A DNA stretch of 16,090 nucleotides from CAYRNC01 sp964425645 (GTDB lineage Bacteria > Bacillota > Clostridia > Peptostreptococcales > Anaerovoracaceae). How positions within the stretch are numbered: the first letter of the stretch is position 1; every line of letters starts with the position of its first letter. The notes below the pieces were generated by a model, which saw only the letters and a program-made list of their open reading frames with translations, was not told where the DNA came from and did not search any database. This document shows positions 7,942 through 15,432 of this stretch, piece after piece. The stretch spans positions 1-16,090 of the forward strand of contig CAYRNC010000034.1 in NCBI GenBank assembly GCA_964425645.1, read 5' to 3'. Both the position numbers and the translations under genes were made by a program.

Positions 7942-8552
7942 TTCAACAGCGCTCCATGGTCTGTCATCTGCACAAGCTGACGGGAAAGATCCTTCAAGGC
8001 CTGTGCTCTGTGACTTATGCGGTTTTTTTCTTCACCGGATAGCTCTGCAAAGCTTTTATCCCACCCTAAAGGAACAAATAAAGGATCATAACCGAAACCC
8101 CCCTTACCTTTTTTTTCATACAATATATGACCCTTGCATTCACCTTTTGCAGTAATCACGCGGGTTTCAGTAAAAACCATGGTAATTATACCTACAAAGC
8201 GGGCCCCTCTCAATGTCAGCGGAACATCTTGTAACAAATTTAAAAGCTTCTCATTGTTTTTATCGTCATTTCCCTCTTCACCTGCAAAGCGGGATGAATG
8301 TATGCCCGGTGCTCCATTAAGGTATTCGACCATCAATCCCGAATCATCTGCTATGGTAATTTCTCCTGTAGCCCTATGAATCTTCATGGCCTTTTTAAAA
8401 GAATTTTCCTCAAACGTACCCCCGTCTTCCGTCACATTAACAGGGGGATATCCCATTTGAAAAAGGGATTTTATCTGAAATCCATAATCCGCCGTGATCA
8501 TCTCAATTTCTTTAATTTTATGTTTATTTTGTGTAGCCGCTATGACAATCAT
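7938..8552 (-). CDS. rdgB: XTP/dITP diphosphatase (non-canonical purine NTP pyrophosphatase)
   Basis: This Ham1/RdgB-family enzyme hydrolyses dITP, ITP and XTP to the monophosphate and pyrophosphate, keeping deaminated purines out of DNA and RNA. The 204-residue length is standard. Visible motifs are the substrate loop ATQNKHK (6-12), TFEENSFKKA (46-55), the active-site DDSGL (69-73, with D70 as likely general base), GFGYDPLF (152-159) and the purine-recognition SHRAQAL (180-186). The start ATG at 8552 follows AGGGG at workable spacing. A second ATG four bases upstream is in another frame. The gene ends in an ATGA overlap with the YihY-family gene. Upstream, 81 nt separate it from oppA and hold a strong hairpin but no convincing promoter, so it may be read through from the opp operon. 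Confidence 0.95.
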   Translation of the reverse strand: MIVIAATQNKHKIKEIEMITADYGFQIKSLFQMGYPPVNVTEDGGTFEENSFKKAMKIHRATGEITIADDSGLMVEYLNGAPGIHSSRFAGEEGNDDKNNEKLLNLLQDVPLTLRGARFVGIITMVFTETRVITAKGECKGHILYEKKGKGGFGYDPLFVPLGWDKSFAELSGEEKNRISHRAQALKDLSRQLVQMTDHGALLK

Positions 8553-8588
8553 TCATAAACCCCTTTTAAGATTTGTAGCTTCCTATGC

Positions 8589-8617
8589 CGGAAACACCAC
8601 ACCAAGTGGTGTTTCCG
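8589..8617. repeat. Perfect 12-bp inverted repeat between oppA and rdgB
   Basis: CGGAAACACCAC (8589-8600) and its exact complement GTGGTGTTTCCG (8606-8617) are separated by a 5-nt loop. In the minus-strand transcript this is a very stable hairpin located 17 nt after the oppA stop. It lacks the U-tract of an intrinsic terminator on either strand. It may protect the oppA 3' end or give partial termination with a factor. Its role is not known. Confidence 0.7.
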
Positions 8618-8633
8618 ACTCTGCAAATTCAGC

Positions 8634-10274
8634 TTATTTATAACAATAATCGAAAAAGTAAAAACCCAGCGGCGCATAATATATTCCCTTAATTTTTTCA
8701 TTTACCATATAAGCATTTGTATAATAATATATAGGTGCCACAACACAGTCATTCATCAATATAGTCTCGGCTTCATGAAGCAATTCCATCCTTGTTTCAT
8801 AGTCGGCCGAGGATTTTGCTTCTCTTATCAAAGCATCATAGTCAGGATTTTTGTATTTTGCATCGTTATTACCCCCTCCTGTTACCCACATATCCAGGAA
8901 GGTAATAGGATCGTTATAATCGGCAAACCAGCCGTTTCGAACGATAGAAAATTCGCCCTTTGCCTTAGCCTCAAATAGACTTGACCAATCCTGTTTTTTC
9001 AGTGTCACTGTTACACCTAACTCCGTCTCCCACATATTTTGCAAAGCTTCACCGATAACCCTGTGGGTGTCACCCGGGTTATAAAGATATTCGACCATGG
9101 GAAAATCCTTGCCTCCAGGAAACCCTGCACGGACCATCAGTTCTCTGGCTCTATCACAATTTGCTTTATGCTGTTCTTCAGAAATGTCGTAATAATCCCC
9201 GCCCTTTTCCCGAAAACATGTGCCGGGTCCTCCTGCATCATAAATACTTGGCGGGATAAAAGCCGCCGCAGCAATCTCCCCGGTTTTGGTTATCTGTTTG
9301 ACTATGAAATTTCGATCAATTGTCAGCAAAAATGCCTCTCTTACCAATGCATTGTCAAAAGGTGGTTTTTGCGCATTAAAGCAGGCATAATAGGTCCCTA
9401 TTGAATCATTGATTTTAAGCTGTCCTGAATCCATAAGTGCAGATACTTCTCCCGCAGGATAGCCCTCATTGAAATCTAATTCGCCGCTATTGAATGCTGT
9501 TAGCTTTGCGTTATTATCATCCATCAGTGCAAAGCTGATGGAATCCGGCCCTATCTTTTCAGCATCGTAATAGTTGGAGTTTTTGACTAAAAGAATATAT
9601 GAATTGTGGACCCACTTATTAACCATATAAGGTCCATTTCCTATAAAAGTAGCGGGATCAAAGGTCCATTGATCTTTGAACTCCTCTATTATATCTTTGC
9701 GCACGGGAAAAAGAGCGGGAAAAGCAGCAATTTCTTCAAAATAGGGAATCGGAGTATGTAAAGTCACTTGGAAGGTGGTATCGTCTAAAGCAACCGCTCC
9801 AAGATCAGCAGGATCCATAGCATGATCATAAATGATTTCAGGCCCGTTCATCACACAATCAGCTATATAACTGTAATCGGCGGCAGTGTTGGGATCCACC
9901 AGCCTTTTCCACGCATATTCAAAATCGTAAGCGGTTACAGGCTCGCCGTCAGACCATAAAACCCCTTCTCTCAAATGAAAAGTATACACCAGCTTGTCAT
10001 CACTTATATCGTAATTTTTAGCTGTACCGGGAGCTAAAACGGCTTTTCCGCTGCCATCATCAACCCATTTCATCAACCCTTCAAAAACATGGTTTAACAT
10101 TATGCCTCCGTCAATTGCAGTATTCAAGGCAGGATCAATTGTCGTCGGTTCAGATGCAAAACATACGGATATATCCAAAGTTTCTCCACCCTCGCTCCCC
10201 ACATCATTTCCTATGCAGGCTGTCAATGTAAAAACCATTATGAAAGCGAGCAACAGAATTAAAACTTTCTTCAT
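8634..10274 (-). CDS. oppA: Oligopeptide/dipeptide ABC transporter substrate-binding lipoprotein (SBP family 5)
   Basis: This 546-residue extracytoplasmic lipoprotein captures peptides and delivers them to the OppBC channel. The signal MKKVLILLLAFIMVF ends in a lipobox LTAC with C20 as the lipidated cysteine. The mature protein has the family-5 layout: an early SEPTTIDPALNTA segment, LREGVLWSDGEPVTAYDFEYAW (typical of OppA near residue 100), FIGNGPYMV, and the C-terminal NGWFADYNDPITFLDMW that helps line the peptide site. A strong AAGGAGG lies ahead of the ATG. It is the last gene of the opp cluster, 110 nt after oppF, and has a separate promoter, so it can be made in excess over the membrane subunits. 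Peptide length preference cannot be read from sequence; a dipeptide (dppA-like) role is possible. Confidence 0.93.
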   Translation of the reverse strand: MKKVLILLLAFIMVFTLTACIGNDVGSEGGETLDISVCFASEPTTIDPALNTAIDGGIMLNHVFEGLMKWVDDGSGKAVLAPGTAKNYDISDDKLVYTFHLREGVLWSDGEPVTAYDFEYAWKRLVDPNTAADYSYIADCVMNGPEIIYDHAMDPADLGAVALDDTTFQVTLHTPIPYFEEIAAFPALFPVRKDIIEEFKDQWTFDPATFIGNGPYMVNKWVHNSYILLVKNSNYYDAEKIGPDSISFALMDDNNAKLTAFNSGELDFNEGYPAGEVSALMDSGQLKINDSIGTYYACFNAQKPPFDNALVREAFLLTIDRNFIVKQITKTGEIAAAAFIPPSIYDAGGPGTCFREKGGDYYDISEEQHKANCDRARELMVRAGFPGGKDFPMVEYLYNPGDTHRVIGEALQNMWETELGVTVTLKKQDWSSLFEAKAKGEFSIVRNGWFADYNDPITFLDMWVTGGGNNDAKYKNPDYDALIREAKSSADYETRMELLHEAETILMNDCVVAPIYYYTNAYMVNEKIKGIYYAPLGFYFFDYCYK

Positions 10275-10334
10275 AAATTTGCGCCTCCTTTTCTAAAATA
10301 AACCCCTTTGCAGATGCAATTAAATTCTTATGAA

Positions 10335-10363
10335 ATTATACTACAGTGCTTTACTTTCGTAAA
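10335..10363 (-). promoter_or_regulatory. Internal promoter for oppA
   Basis: On the minus strand TTTACG (10358-10363) and a perfect TATAAT (10335-10340) are separated by 17 nt. Transcription would start near 10328, giving a leader of about 54 nt to the oppA ATG. The site lies in the only sizeable gap inside the opp cluster. Confidence 0.6.
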
Positions 10364-10367
10364 GTAA
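10351..10367. promoter_or_regulatory. 17-nt palindrome over the oppA -35 box, candidate operator
   Basis: TTACTTTCGTAAAGTAA has two perfect 7-nt arms (TTACTTT and AAAGTAA) around a 3-nt centre. It covers the -35 hexamer of the oppA promoter. An overlapping dyad, CTTTAC-4 nt-GTAAAG (10349-10364), could instead form a small RNA hairpin if read through from oppF. The size and position suit a dimeric repressor. No regulator gene is adjacent and I do not recognise the motif. Confidence 0.45.
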
Positions 10368-10384
10368 TATAGGACGTCGGATCG

Positions 10385-11347
10385 TTATATATAATGACAA
10401 GCCGCAAAGTGATTTTCACTAATTTCTCTCCATTTTGGGATCTCGTCACGACATCGTTTAACTGAATATGGACAGCGCGTGTGAAACCGGCAGCCATTTG
10501 GTGGATCAATTGAGCCGGGGATATCACCCTTCAATATGATGCGCTTTCGCGACCGACTTATAATTGGATCTGGTACAGGTATCGATGACAGAAGAGTTTT
10601 GGTATAAGGATGCAGGGGATTACCGTAAAGCCCGTTACTGTCGCCCAGTTCGACTATATTGCCGAGATACATTACGGCGATGCGGTCCGATATATGTCTT
10701 ACAATCGATAAATCATGCGCAATGAATAAATATGTCAATTCCATTTTATACTGCATATCTTCAAGCATATTAATAATTTGAGATTGAACGGATACATCCA
10801 ATGCCGATACAGGTTCGTCACAGACAATGAATTCAGGTTCTACGGCAAGCACCCTGGCAACACCTATGCGCTGTTGCTGTCCTCCTGAAAATTCGTGTGG
10901 ATAACGTGTTGCATGTTCGCCGCTCAGACCCACCTGATACAAAAGCTGCTTTATTTTATCCGTGCGATCCTTTTTATTTTTAATCGGCCCATGAATATCA
11001 ATAGCCTCGCCTATTATTTCTCCCGCCCTCATCTTGGGATCCAGGGACAAAGCGGGATCCTGAAAAATTATTTGCATCTTTTTACGATATGAAAGCATAT
11101 CCGCGTGCGTTATGTCTTCTCCTCCGAAATAAATGTTTCCCCGGGTAGGCTCACAAAGCCTTATCATTGTGCGGCCAAGCGTAGTTTTCCCGCAGCCGGA
11201 TTCTCCCACTAAACCCAGGGTCTCCCCCTTTTGTATGTGAAAACTTACATCATCTACAGCCTTTAGGTATCTGTAGTCCATGAATCCCGCTTTTATCCGG
11301 AAATATTTTTTCAGGTTTTCTACATGTACCAAAGGTTCATTGACCAT
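10385..11347 (-). CDS. oppF: Oligopeptide ABC transporter ATP-binding protein OppF
   Basis: This is one of the two ATPases that drive peptide import on the cytoplasmic face. In the 320-residue product, Walker A is GESGCGKTT (48-56), the Q-loop is Q96, the ABC signature is SGGQQ (154-158), Walker B is FIVCDEP (173-179, D177 and E178) and the switch histidine is H211 in IAHDLS. The C-terminal oligopeptide-transporter extension has four cysteines, C286, C292, C299 and C317, with the same spacing as in OppD. The start at 11347 is chosen because AAGGAG lies just upstream and MVNEPLVHVENL begins like other OppF proteins; an in-frame ATG at 11389 would add 14 residues read from inside oppD. The gene overlaps oppD by 11 nt, consistent with translational coupling. 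Confidence 0.95.
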   Translation of the reverse strand: MVNEPLVHVENLKKYFRIKAGFMDYRYLKAVDDVSFHIQKGETLGLVGESGCGKTTLGRTMIRLCEPTRGNIYFGGEDITHADMLSYRKKMQIIFQDPALSLDPKMRAGEIIGEAIDIHGPIKNKKDRTDKIKQLLYQVGLSGEHATRYPHEFSGGQQQRIGVARVLAVEPEFIVCDEPVSALDVSVQSQIINMLEDMQYKMELTYLFIAHDLSIVRHISDRIAVMYLGNIVELGDSNGLYGNPLHPYTKTLLSSIPVPDPIISRSRKRIILKGDIPGSIDPPNGCRFHTRCPYSVKRCRDEIPKWREISENHFAACHYI

Positions 11348-12341
11348 AAATGTTCTCCTTTTTTTCTGAGAGAAGCCAACATGCAGCATTATGGCCTTCC
11401 CCTAATGCTATTGAAGGAGGTGCCCTGCGAACGCATATTTTCATGCAATGCTGACAGCGTGCAGCAAAGGGACAACCTATAGAAAGATTTAGCATATCTA
11501 CAGGCGCCCCTGGAATCGAAGTCAGCTTCTCATCCTTTTTTAGATCTACTGAAGGCATAGATTTCAAAAGTCCCAAAGTGTAGGGGTGACCGGGTCTGTA
11601 AAAGATATCCTCTACCTTGCCGCTTTCCGCAATACTGCCGGCATACATTACTAAAACCCGATCGCAGATTTCGGCTATAATCCCCAGGTTATGTGTTATA
11701 AATATTACTGCCATTCCCGTCCTTTGCTGGTTTTTCTTCAAGAGCTCAAGAATCTGAGCCTGAACGGTCACATCCAATGCGGCAGTGGGTTCATCCGCAA
11801 TTAAAAGCCTGGGCCCGCAAACGAGGGCCATGGCTATTAAAACCCTTTGCCTCATACCGCCCGACAAATCAAAAGAGTATTGGCGCATCCGCTTTTTCGG
11901 ATTATCAACACCCAAAAGATCAAGCATTTCCATCGACATGGCTTTTGATTCTTTTACGGTGACCTTTTTGTGACAGCGTATCGCCTCCGTTAATTGATTG
12001 CCGACAGTAAGAGCGGGGTTTAATGAGGCGCCGGGGTTTTGGAATACCATGCTTACTTTATTACCGCGAAATCTACGAAATTGTTGCTCTGTGTAATTAA
12101 GAATATCATCACCTTCATAAAGTACAGAACCTCCAACCACTTTACCCGGGCTTTGAAGTCCCATAATTGAATAAGCCCCAACACTTTTCCCGCTGCCCGA
12201 CTCCCCTGCTATACCCACGATTTCCCCCGGCCTGACGTTATAGGAAATCCCATTCACTGCCTTTATTTCACCAAGGGAGGTAAAAAAAGAAACTTTTAGA
12301 TCCTTTACTTCAAGAAGGGGTTTAAAGGTGCTTTTATCCAT
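11337..12341 (-). CDS. oppD: Oligopeptide ABC transporter ATP-binding protein OppD
   Basis: This is the partner ATPase of OppF, 334 residues. Walker A is GESGSGKS (46-53), the Q-loop is Q101, the signature is LSGGMRQ (159-165), Walker B is LLIADEP (179-185, D183 and E184) and the switch histidine is H217 in ITHNLG. LSGGMRQRVLIAMAL and DEPTAALDVT are hallmarks of the OppD/DppD branch. The C-terminal extension carries C290, C296, C303 and C321, plus C299. Similar cysteines in some Opp/Dpp ATPases are reported to bind an iron-sulfur cluster. The ATG follows the oppC stop by 16 nt with an AAAGGG ribosome site. The ATPase core and the extension are complete. Confidence 0.95.
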   Translation of the reverse strand: MDKSTFKPLLEVKDLKVSFFTSLGEIKAVNGISYNVRPGEIVGIAGESGSGKSVGAYSIMGLQSPGKVVGGSVLYEGDDILNYTEQQFRRFRGNKVSMVFQNPGASLNPALTVGNQLTEAIRCHKKVTVKESKAMSMEMLDLLGVDNPKKRMRQYSFDLSGGMRQRVLIAMALVCGPRLLIADEPTAALDVTVQAQILELLKKNQQRTGMAVIFITHNLGIIAEICDRVLVMYAGSIAESGKVEDIFYRPGHPYTLGLLKSMPSVDLKKDEKLTSIPGAPVDMLNLSIGCPFAARCQHCMKICVRRAPPSIALGEGHNAACWLLSEKKENIYGQ

Positions 12342-12357
12342 CGTTACACTGCCCTTT

Positions 12358-13410
12358 CTAATTTTTTAAGTACGGATCCAGTGCATCCCGGAGGGCATCA
12401 CTGAAAAGGTTAAGTGAAAGTATCATAATGCTTAAAATAACAGAAGGAATAAACAGTCTTTCCGGATAGGAATAGATGCTGTTTATGGCATCTGCCGCTA
12501 ATGAGCCAAGACTGGTCATCGGTGCGGAAACCCCAAGTCCTAAAAAGGACAGAAAGGATTCCAAAAAAATTGCTGTCGGTATCTGAAGACAGGCCATCAC
12601 GATAATCTGACTGATACAATTCGGCAAAATATGCTTCACTATTATGGACGGCCCCGTAGCACCCAAGGCCCTTGCCGCTACCACATAGTCCAGATTCTTA
12701 ATCGCCATCACCTGTCCGCGGATTATCCTGGCCATTCCTACCCAGTACAAAAGGCCAAAGGCGATGAAAATAGCAATCAATCCGGGACCCAGAACTACAA
12801 AACTTTTTACAAGCTGACTGCTGCTGTTGTTAAACCAATTGATCAACGGCTGTCTGAGCACTACCGAAATCAGCAGAATAACCAATATGTCCGGCACAGA
12901 ATAGACAAATTCTACAAACCGCATCATCGCATCGTCCAGCTTTCCCCCAAAATAGCCTGATACAGAACCATAGACTGAGCCGATGACCAATACGATCAAA
13001 CTTGCCGACAGACCCACAATAAGAGAGACCCTTGTTCCGAACATGGTCCTCACCAGCATATCGCGGCCCAGGTTGTCCGTTCCAAAAGGAAAATTCCAAG
13101 ATGGCGAAAGATTTTCCATACCTCGCAGCTGGGTGGTATAATCGTTTTCAAAGAACAAAGGCCCGATAAATGCAAATACGAACAGAGCCGCTATAACATA
13201 TACGGAGGCCATGGCAACAGGATTTTTCACAATCCTTTTTCCCGTATCCCTCCAATAGGATGAGTCTGTCTTTTTGACAAACCCCTCTTTTTCTTCCAAA
13301 GAGGCAGGCTCAAAGTCATCCCCGCGAAAAACTGACTGAAAGGAGGCAGATTCTGTATTCATATGCCAGGTGGGAAAGGGCATCCGACCGAAGAATTTTT
13401 GAATCCTCAC
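12358..13410 (-). CDS. oppC: Oligopeptide ABC transporter permease OppC
   Basis: This is one of the two permeases of the Opp channel, 350 residues. A cytoplasmic N-terminal region of about 60 residues precedes the first membrane helix (about 66-87), as in the OppC-N family. Further hydrophobic segments lie near 125-149, 174-186, 208-228, 267-290 and 320-338. The EAA-type coupling loop that contacts the ATPases is AARALGATGPSIIVKHILPN (246-265). The FPFGTDNLGRDML segment (107-119) is a strong OppC/DppC signature. The start codon is GTG (13408-13410), supported by AGGAGG six bases upstream inside the end of oppB. The ATG codons next to that site run directly into a stop and cannot serve. One base separates it from the oppB stop. 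A later in-frame ATG (M17) is possible but has no comparable ribosome site. Confidence 0.93.
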   Translation of the reverse strand: MRIQKFFGRMPFPTWHMNTESASFQSVFRGDDFEPASLEEKEGFVKKTDSSYWRDTGKRIVKNPVAMASVYVIAALFVFAFIGPLFFENDYTTQLRGMENLSPSWNFPFGTDNLGRDMLVRTMFGTRVSLIVGLSASLIVLVIGSVYGSVSGYFGGKLDDAMMRFVEFVYSVPDILVILLISVVLRQPLINWFNNSSSQLVKSFVVLGPGLIAIFIAFGLLYWVGMARIIRGQVMAIKNLDYVVAARALGATGPSIIVKHILPNCISQIIVMACLQIPTAIFLESFLSFLGLGVSAPMTSLGSLAADAINSIYSYPERLFIPSVILSIMILSLNLFSDALRDALDPYLKN

Positions 13411-13411
13411 A

Positions 13412-14341
13412 TCATTCCTCCTTAGCCAAATCTACCCTTGGGTCGATCACTTTATATAAAATATCAACGATCAGGTTCATCAAAATAACTAAAAACGCAA
13501 AAAATATGGTTGTTCCCATTATAATAGGATAATCTCGGCTTTGTATGCTTTGAATAAAGTATCTGCCCAGACCCGGAATATTGAAAACGGTTTCTACCAC
13601 AAAGCTTCCCGTGAGAATACCGGCGGCCAGGGGTCCTAAATAGGTCAGAACCGGTATAAAAGCATTTTTGAGAGCATGCTTAAATAAGACAGACCATAAA
13701 GGCAGCCCCTTAGCTTTGGCGGTACGAATATATTGCTGATTGATGACATCGAGCATCCCGAACCTGGAGATCCTTCCTATATAGCAGGCAGGATACAGCC
13801 CCAATGTAAAGCATGGCATTATGTAGCTTTGCCAACCGTCTAACCCCATCGTAGGCAAAATCTTAAGCTTTGCACCAAAAATAATCAGCAAAACCGCGGC
13901 AACAACAAAATTAGGTATGGATATTCCTAAGGTCGTTAGAACTTTGAGTAAATTGTCAACTGGGCGATCCCGATTTAATGCCGAAATACAGCCTGCCGAC
14001 ACTCCAAACAGCACAGATCCGAGAAAAGCCGCAACACCTATTTTTGCAGAAACAGGAAACATCTCCGCTATTATGTTAATAACCGGGCGATTTTTTTGCA
14101 TTTTATAGGAAATACCCAGATCCCCTTTTATGAGATTGAAAATGTAGTTTTTTAACTGAACGGCTATCGGTTTATCCAATCCGTATTTGACCTCCATCAT
14201 CTCTAAAACCTGGGGCGGAGGTGATTTCTCCCCCAGAAAAGGGCCTCCCGGGATAAGATTCATCAATAAAAAAGTAAAGCAGATTATGAAAAACATAACT
14301 ATTAGGGCCTGCATCATGCGTTTTATAATAAACTTAATCAT
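13412..14341 (-). CDS. oppB: Oligopeptide ABC transporter permease OppB
   Basis: This is the first gene of the operon and the second channel permease, 309 residues. The N-terminal helix at about 11-31 ending in LMNLIPGGPF, VKYGLDKPI (51-59) and GDLGISY (73-79) are standard OppB/DppB features. More hydrophobic segments lie near 100-120, 135-157, 173-188, 228-249 and 275-297. The EAA coupling loop is TAKAKGLPLWSVLFKHALKN (207-226), and ETVFNIPGLGRYF (250-262) is also diagnostic. The start at 14341 is chosen because GGAGGG lies at the right distance and MIKFIIKRMM is the usual beginning. An in-frame ATG at 14377 would add 12 polar residues with no ribosome site. A consensus promoter lies 50-80 bases upstream. 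Confidence 0.94.
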   Translation of the reverse strand: MIKFIIKRMMQALIVMFFIICFTFLLMNLIPGGPFLGEKSPPPQVLEMMEVKYGLDKPIAVQLKNYIFNLIKGDLGISYKMQKNRPVINIIAEMFPVSAKIGVAAFLGSVLFGVSAGCISALNRDRPVDNLLKVLTTLGISIPNFVVAAVLLIIFGAKLKILPTMGLDGWQSYIMPCFTLGLYPACYIGRISRFGMLDVINQQYIRTAKAKGLPLWSVLFKHALKNAFIPVLTYLGPLAAGILTGSFVVETVFNIPGLGRYFIQSIQSRDYPIIMGTTIFFAFLVILMNLIVDILYKVIDPRVDLAKEE

Positions 14342-14392
14342 AATTGCCCTCCGCGCAGTATTATTAACCCGATACATTTACCTGTCCCAGTT

Positions 14393-14421
14393 ATTTTATA
14401 TTTTAATAAGGGAAAGGTCAA
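14393..14421 (-). promoter_or_regulatory. oppBCDF(A) operon promoter
   Basis: On the minus strand TTGACC (14416-14421) and TAAAAT (14393-14398) are separated by 17 nt, five of six matches at each hexamer. Transcription would start near 14386, with a leader of about 45 nt ending in GGAGGG. The leader contains no obvious riboswitch or T-box. Confidence 0.65.
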
Positions 14422-14470
14422 TGCGAAGAACTGCAGTATAATACAAGCAATGCAACGGATATCTTTAATA

Positions 14471-14492
14471 GCGGGAAATTGCGAAAGCCCGC
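14471..14492. repeat. Small inverted repeat between the DUF169 terminator and the opp promoter
   Basis: GCGGG (14471-14475) and CCCGC (14488-14492) form a 5-bp GC stem with a 12-nt loop. It lacks a U-tract on either strand. It sits about 50 bp upstream of the opp -35 box. It could be a second weak stem of the DUF169 terminator region or a protein site; I cannot tell. Confidence 0.3.
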
Positions 14493-14494
14493 AT

Positions 14495-14522
14495 TAAAAA
14501 ACCGGCAGTTACATACCGGCTA
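14495..14522 (-). terminator. Intrinsic terminator of the DUF169 gene
   Basis: On the minus strand AGCCGGTA pairs with TGCCGGTT around a 6-nt loop, an 8-bp stem with two G-U pairs. It runs straight into a tract of six T (14495-14500 on plus as A). It begins 12 nt after the stop codon of the DUF169 gene and separates that gene from the opp operon. Confidence 0.75.
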
Positions 14523-14533
14523 TTAATGCAAAA

Positions 14534-15262
14534 CTAAAGGGACGGTGTTGTTTGTATCAAACGGGAATATGCCCTTTTTTCCCGCGTTCTCGGCATTGCC
14601 TTTTCCCTTATTACCTCAAGGCTGTCCAATATCTCCTTTATTTGATTCCCCGGGAATCCCGCAAGAAGGTTTTCATCGGGAATATCTGTGGCATTTCTGC
14701 AACCGTAGCAGCCGAGGGTAACATTGAGTTTGCCGGTCAAATAGGGGACGACAGTTGTATCTACGCAGGTTCCATTTGATATGCTTGAGGAAAATTCAAG
14801 CCTTCCGCCTTTTTTATGAATTGTTGCAAGTGCCAGCCACATCAGATGTTCAGGCACCGTTTCTAGCACAATGATGTCGGGGTCGTAATCAATCTTGGAT
14901 AAAGGAGCCAGCGCAATTCCGGAAAATTGACGATACTCAAAACGCGGCATCAATTCCATTGTTCTTCGTGCACCTTCCTGCTGAAAAGTTCCCAATCGAA
15001 ATAAAAATTCTCCGTTTATAAGTTTTTCCGGTAAGGGAATGAATCCCAGTGCCGAAGATCCGTTTGCGCATGCAACATTATCTGCTGTGGCTAAAAGCTT
15101 CTCCCCTTCACGGGCTTTCATTATAAATTGACAAAAAGTATATTTCTTCTCACTGCTATATCCTTTCAATGTTGTATTATCCTGAAGCAGTTTCAGCCCC
15201 ACCGCTTCATGCTTAAGATCTAATATGTTTTTTAGTCTTTCTGACATCGATGTGTAATCCAT
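14534..15262 (-). CDS. DUF169 domain-containing protein of unknown function
   Basis: This 242-residue protein looks like a member of the uncharacterised DUF169 family (COG2043), known mainly from anaerobic bacteria and archaea. No signal peptide or membrane segment is visible, so it should be cytoplasmic. Five cysteines stand out: C44 in YTFCQF, C65 in NVACANG, C166 in NGTCVD, and the pair C185 and C188 in GCYGCRN. ACANGSSALGF and GCYGC resemble conserved patches of the family. The number and spacing suggest metal or iron-sulfur binding, but that is inference. The C-terminal 20 residues are basic and probably variable. The ATG follows AAAGGAG. The gene is alone, with its own terminator downstream, a transposase remnant upstream and no convincing promoter recognised. 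The family call is from memory of sequence patterns. Confidence 0.75.
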   Translation of the reverse strand: MDYTSMSERLKNILDLKHEAVGLKLLQDNTTLKGYSSEKKYTFCQFIMKAREGEKLLATADNVACANGSSALGFIPLPEKLINGEFLFRLGTFQQEGARRTMELMPRFEYRQFSGIALAPLSKIDYDPDIIVLETVPEHLMWLALATIHKKGGRLEFSSSISNGTCVDTTVVPYLTGKLNVTLGCYGCRNATDIPDENLLAGFPGNQIKEILDSLEVIREKAMPRTREKRAYSRLIQTTPSL

Positions 15263-15375
15263 CAGCCCAATCTCCTTTCATATGTAATGACTTCTTAGCT
15301 AATTGCTAAACCCCAAAACCATTGATATTTCAACAGGTTTTTTAGGTTTTATCTGTATAACTCCTCACCAGCTTA

Positions 15376-15384
15376 TGGTATAAT
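15376..15384 (+). promoter_or_regulatory. Possible extended -10 promoter for the transposase remnant
   Basis: TGGTATAAT (15376-15384) is an extended -10 element with a perfect TATAAT and no clear -35. It lies about 50 nt before the remnant's ATG. A TTGACA at 15389-15394 has its nearest -10-like TATTAG only 15 nt further on, so it is less likely to be used. Confidence 0.35.
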
Positions 15385-15432
15385 ATAGTTGACACACCAA
15401 TATACCACATATTAGAGAGGTGCTACAAACAA

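Noticed and set aside
7913..8558. Plus-strand open frames opposite rdgB
   Set aside because: They lie wholly antisense to a well-conserved rdgB, have no protein family features and no ribosome site.
11348..11389. Longer oppF start at ATG 11389
   Set aside because: The extra 14 residues come from the oppD reading region in another frame, and AAGGAG sits ahead of the ATG at 11347.
14342..14377. Longer oppB start at ATG 14377
   Set aside because: No ribosome site upstream and polar extra residues; GGAGGG precedes the ATG at 14341.
14437..14442. TATAAT on the plus strand between oppB and the DUF169 gene
   Set aside because: No -35 at a proper distance and no plus-strand gene downstream for it to serve.
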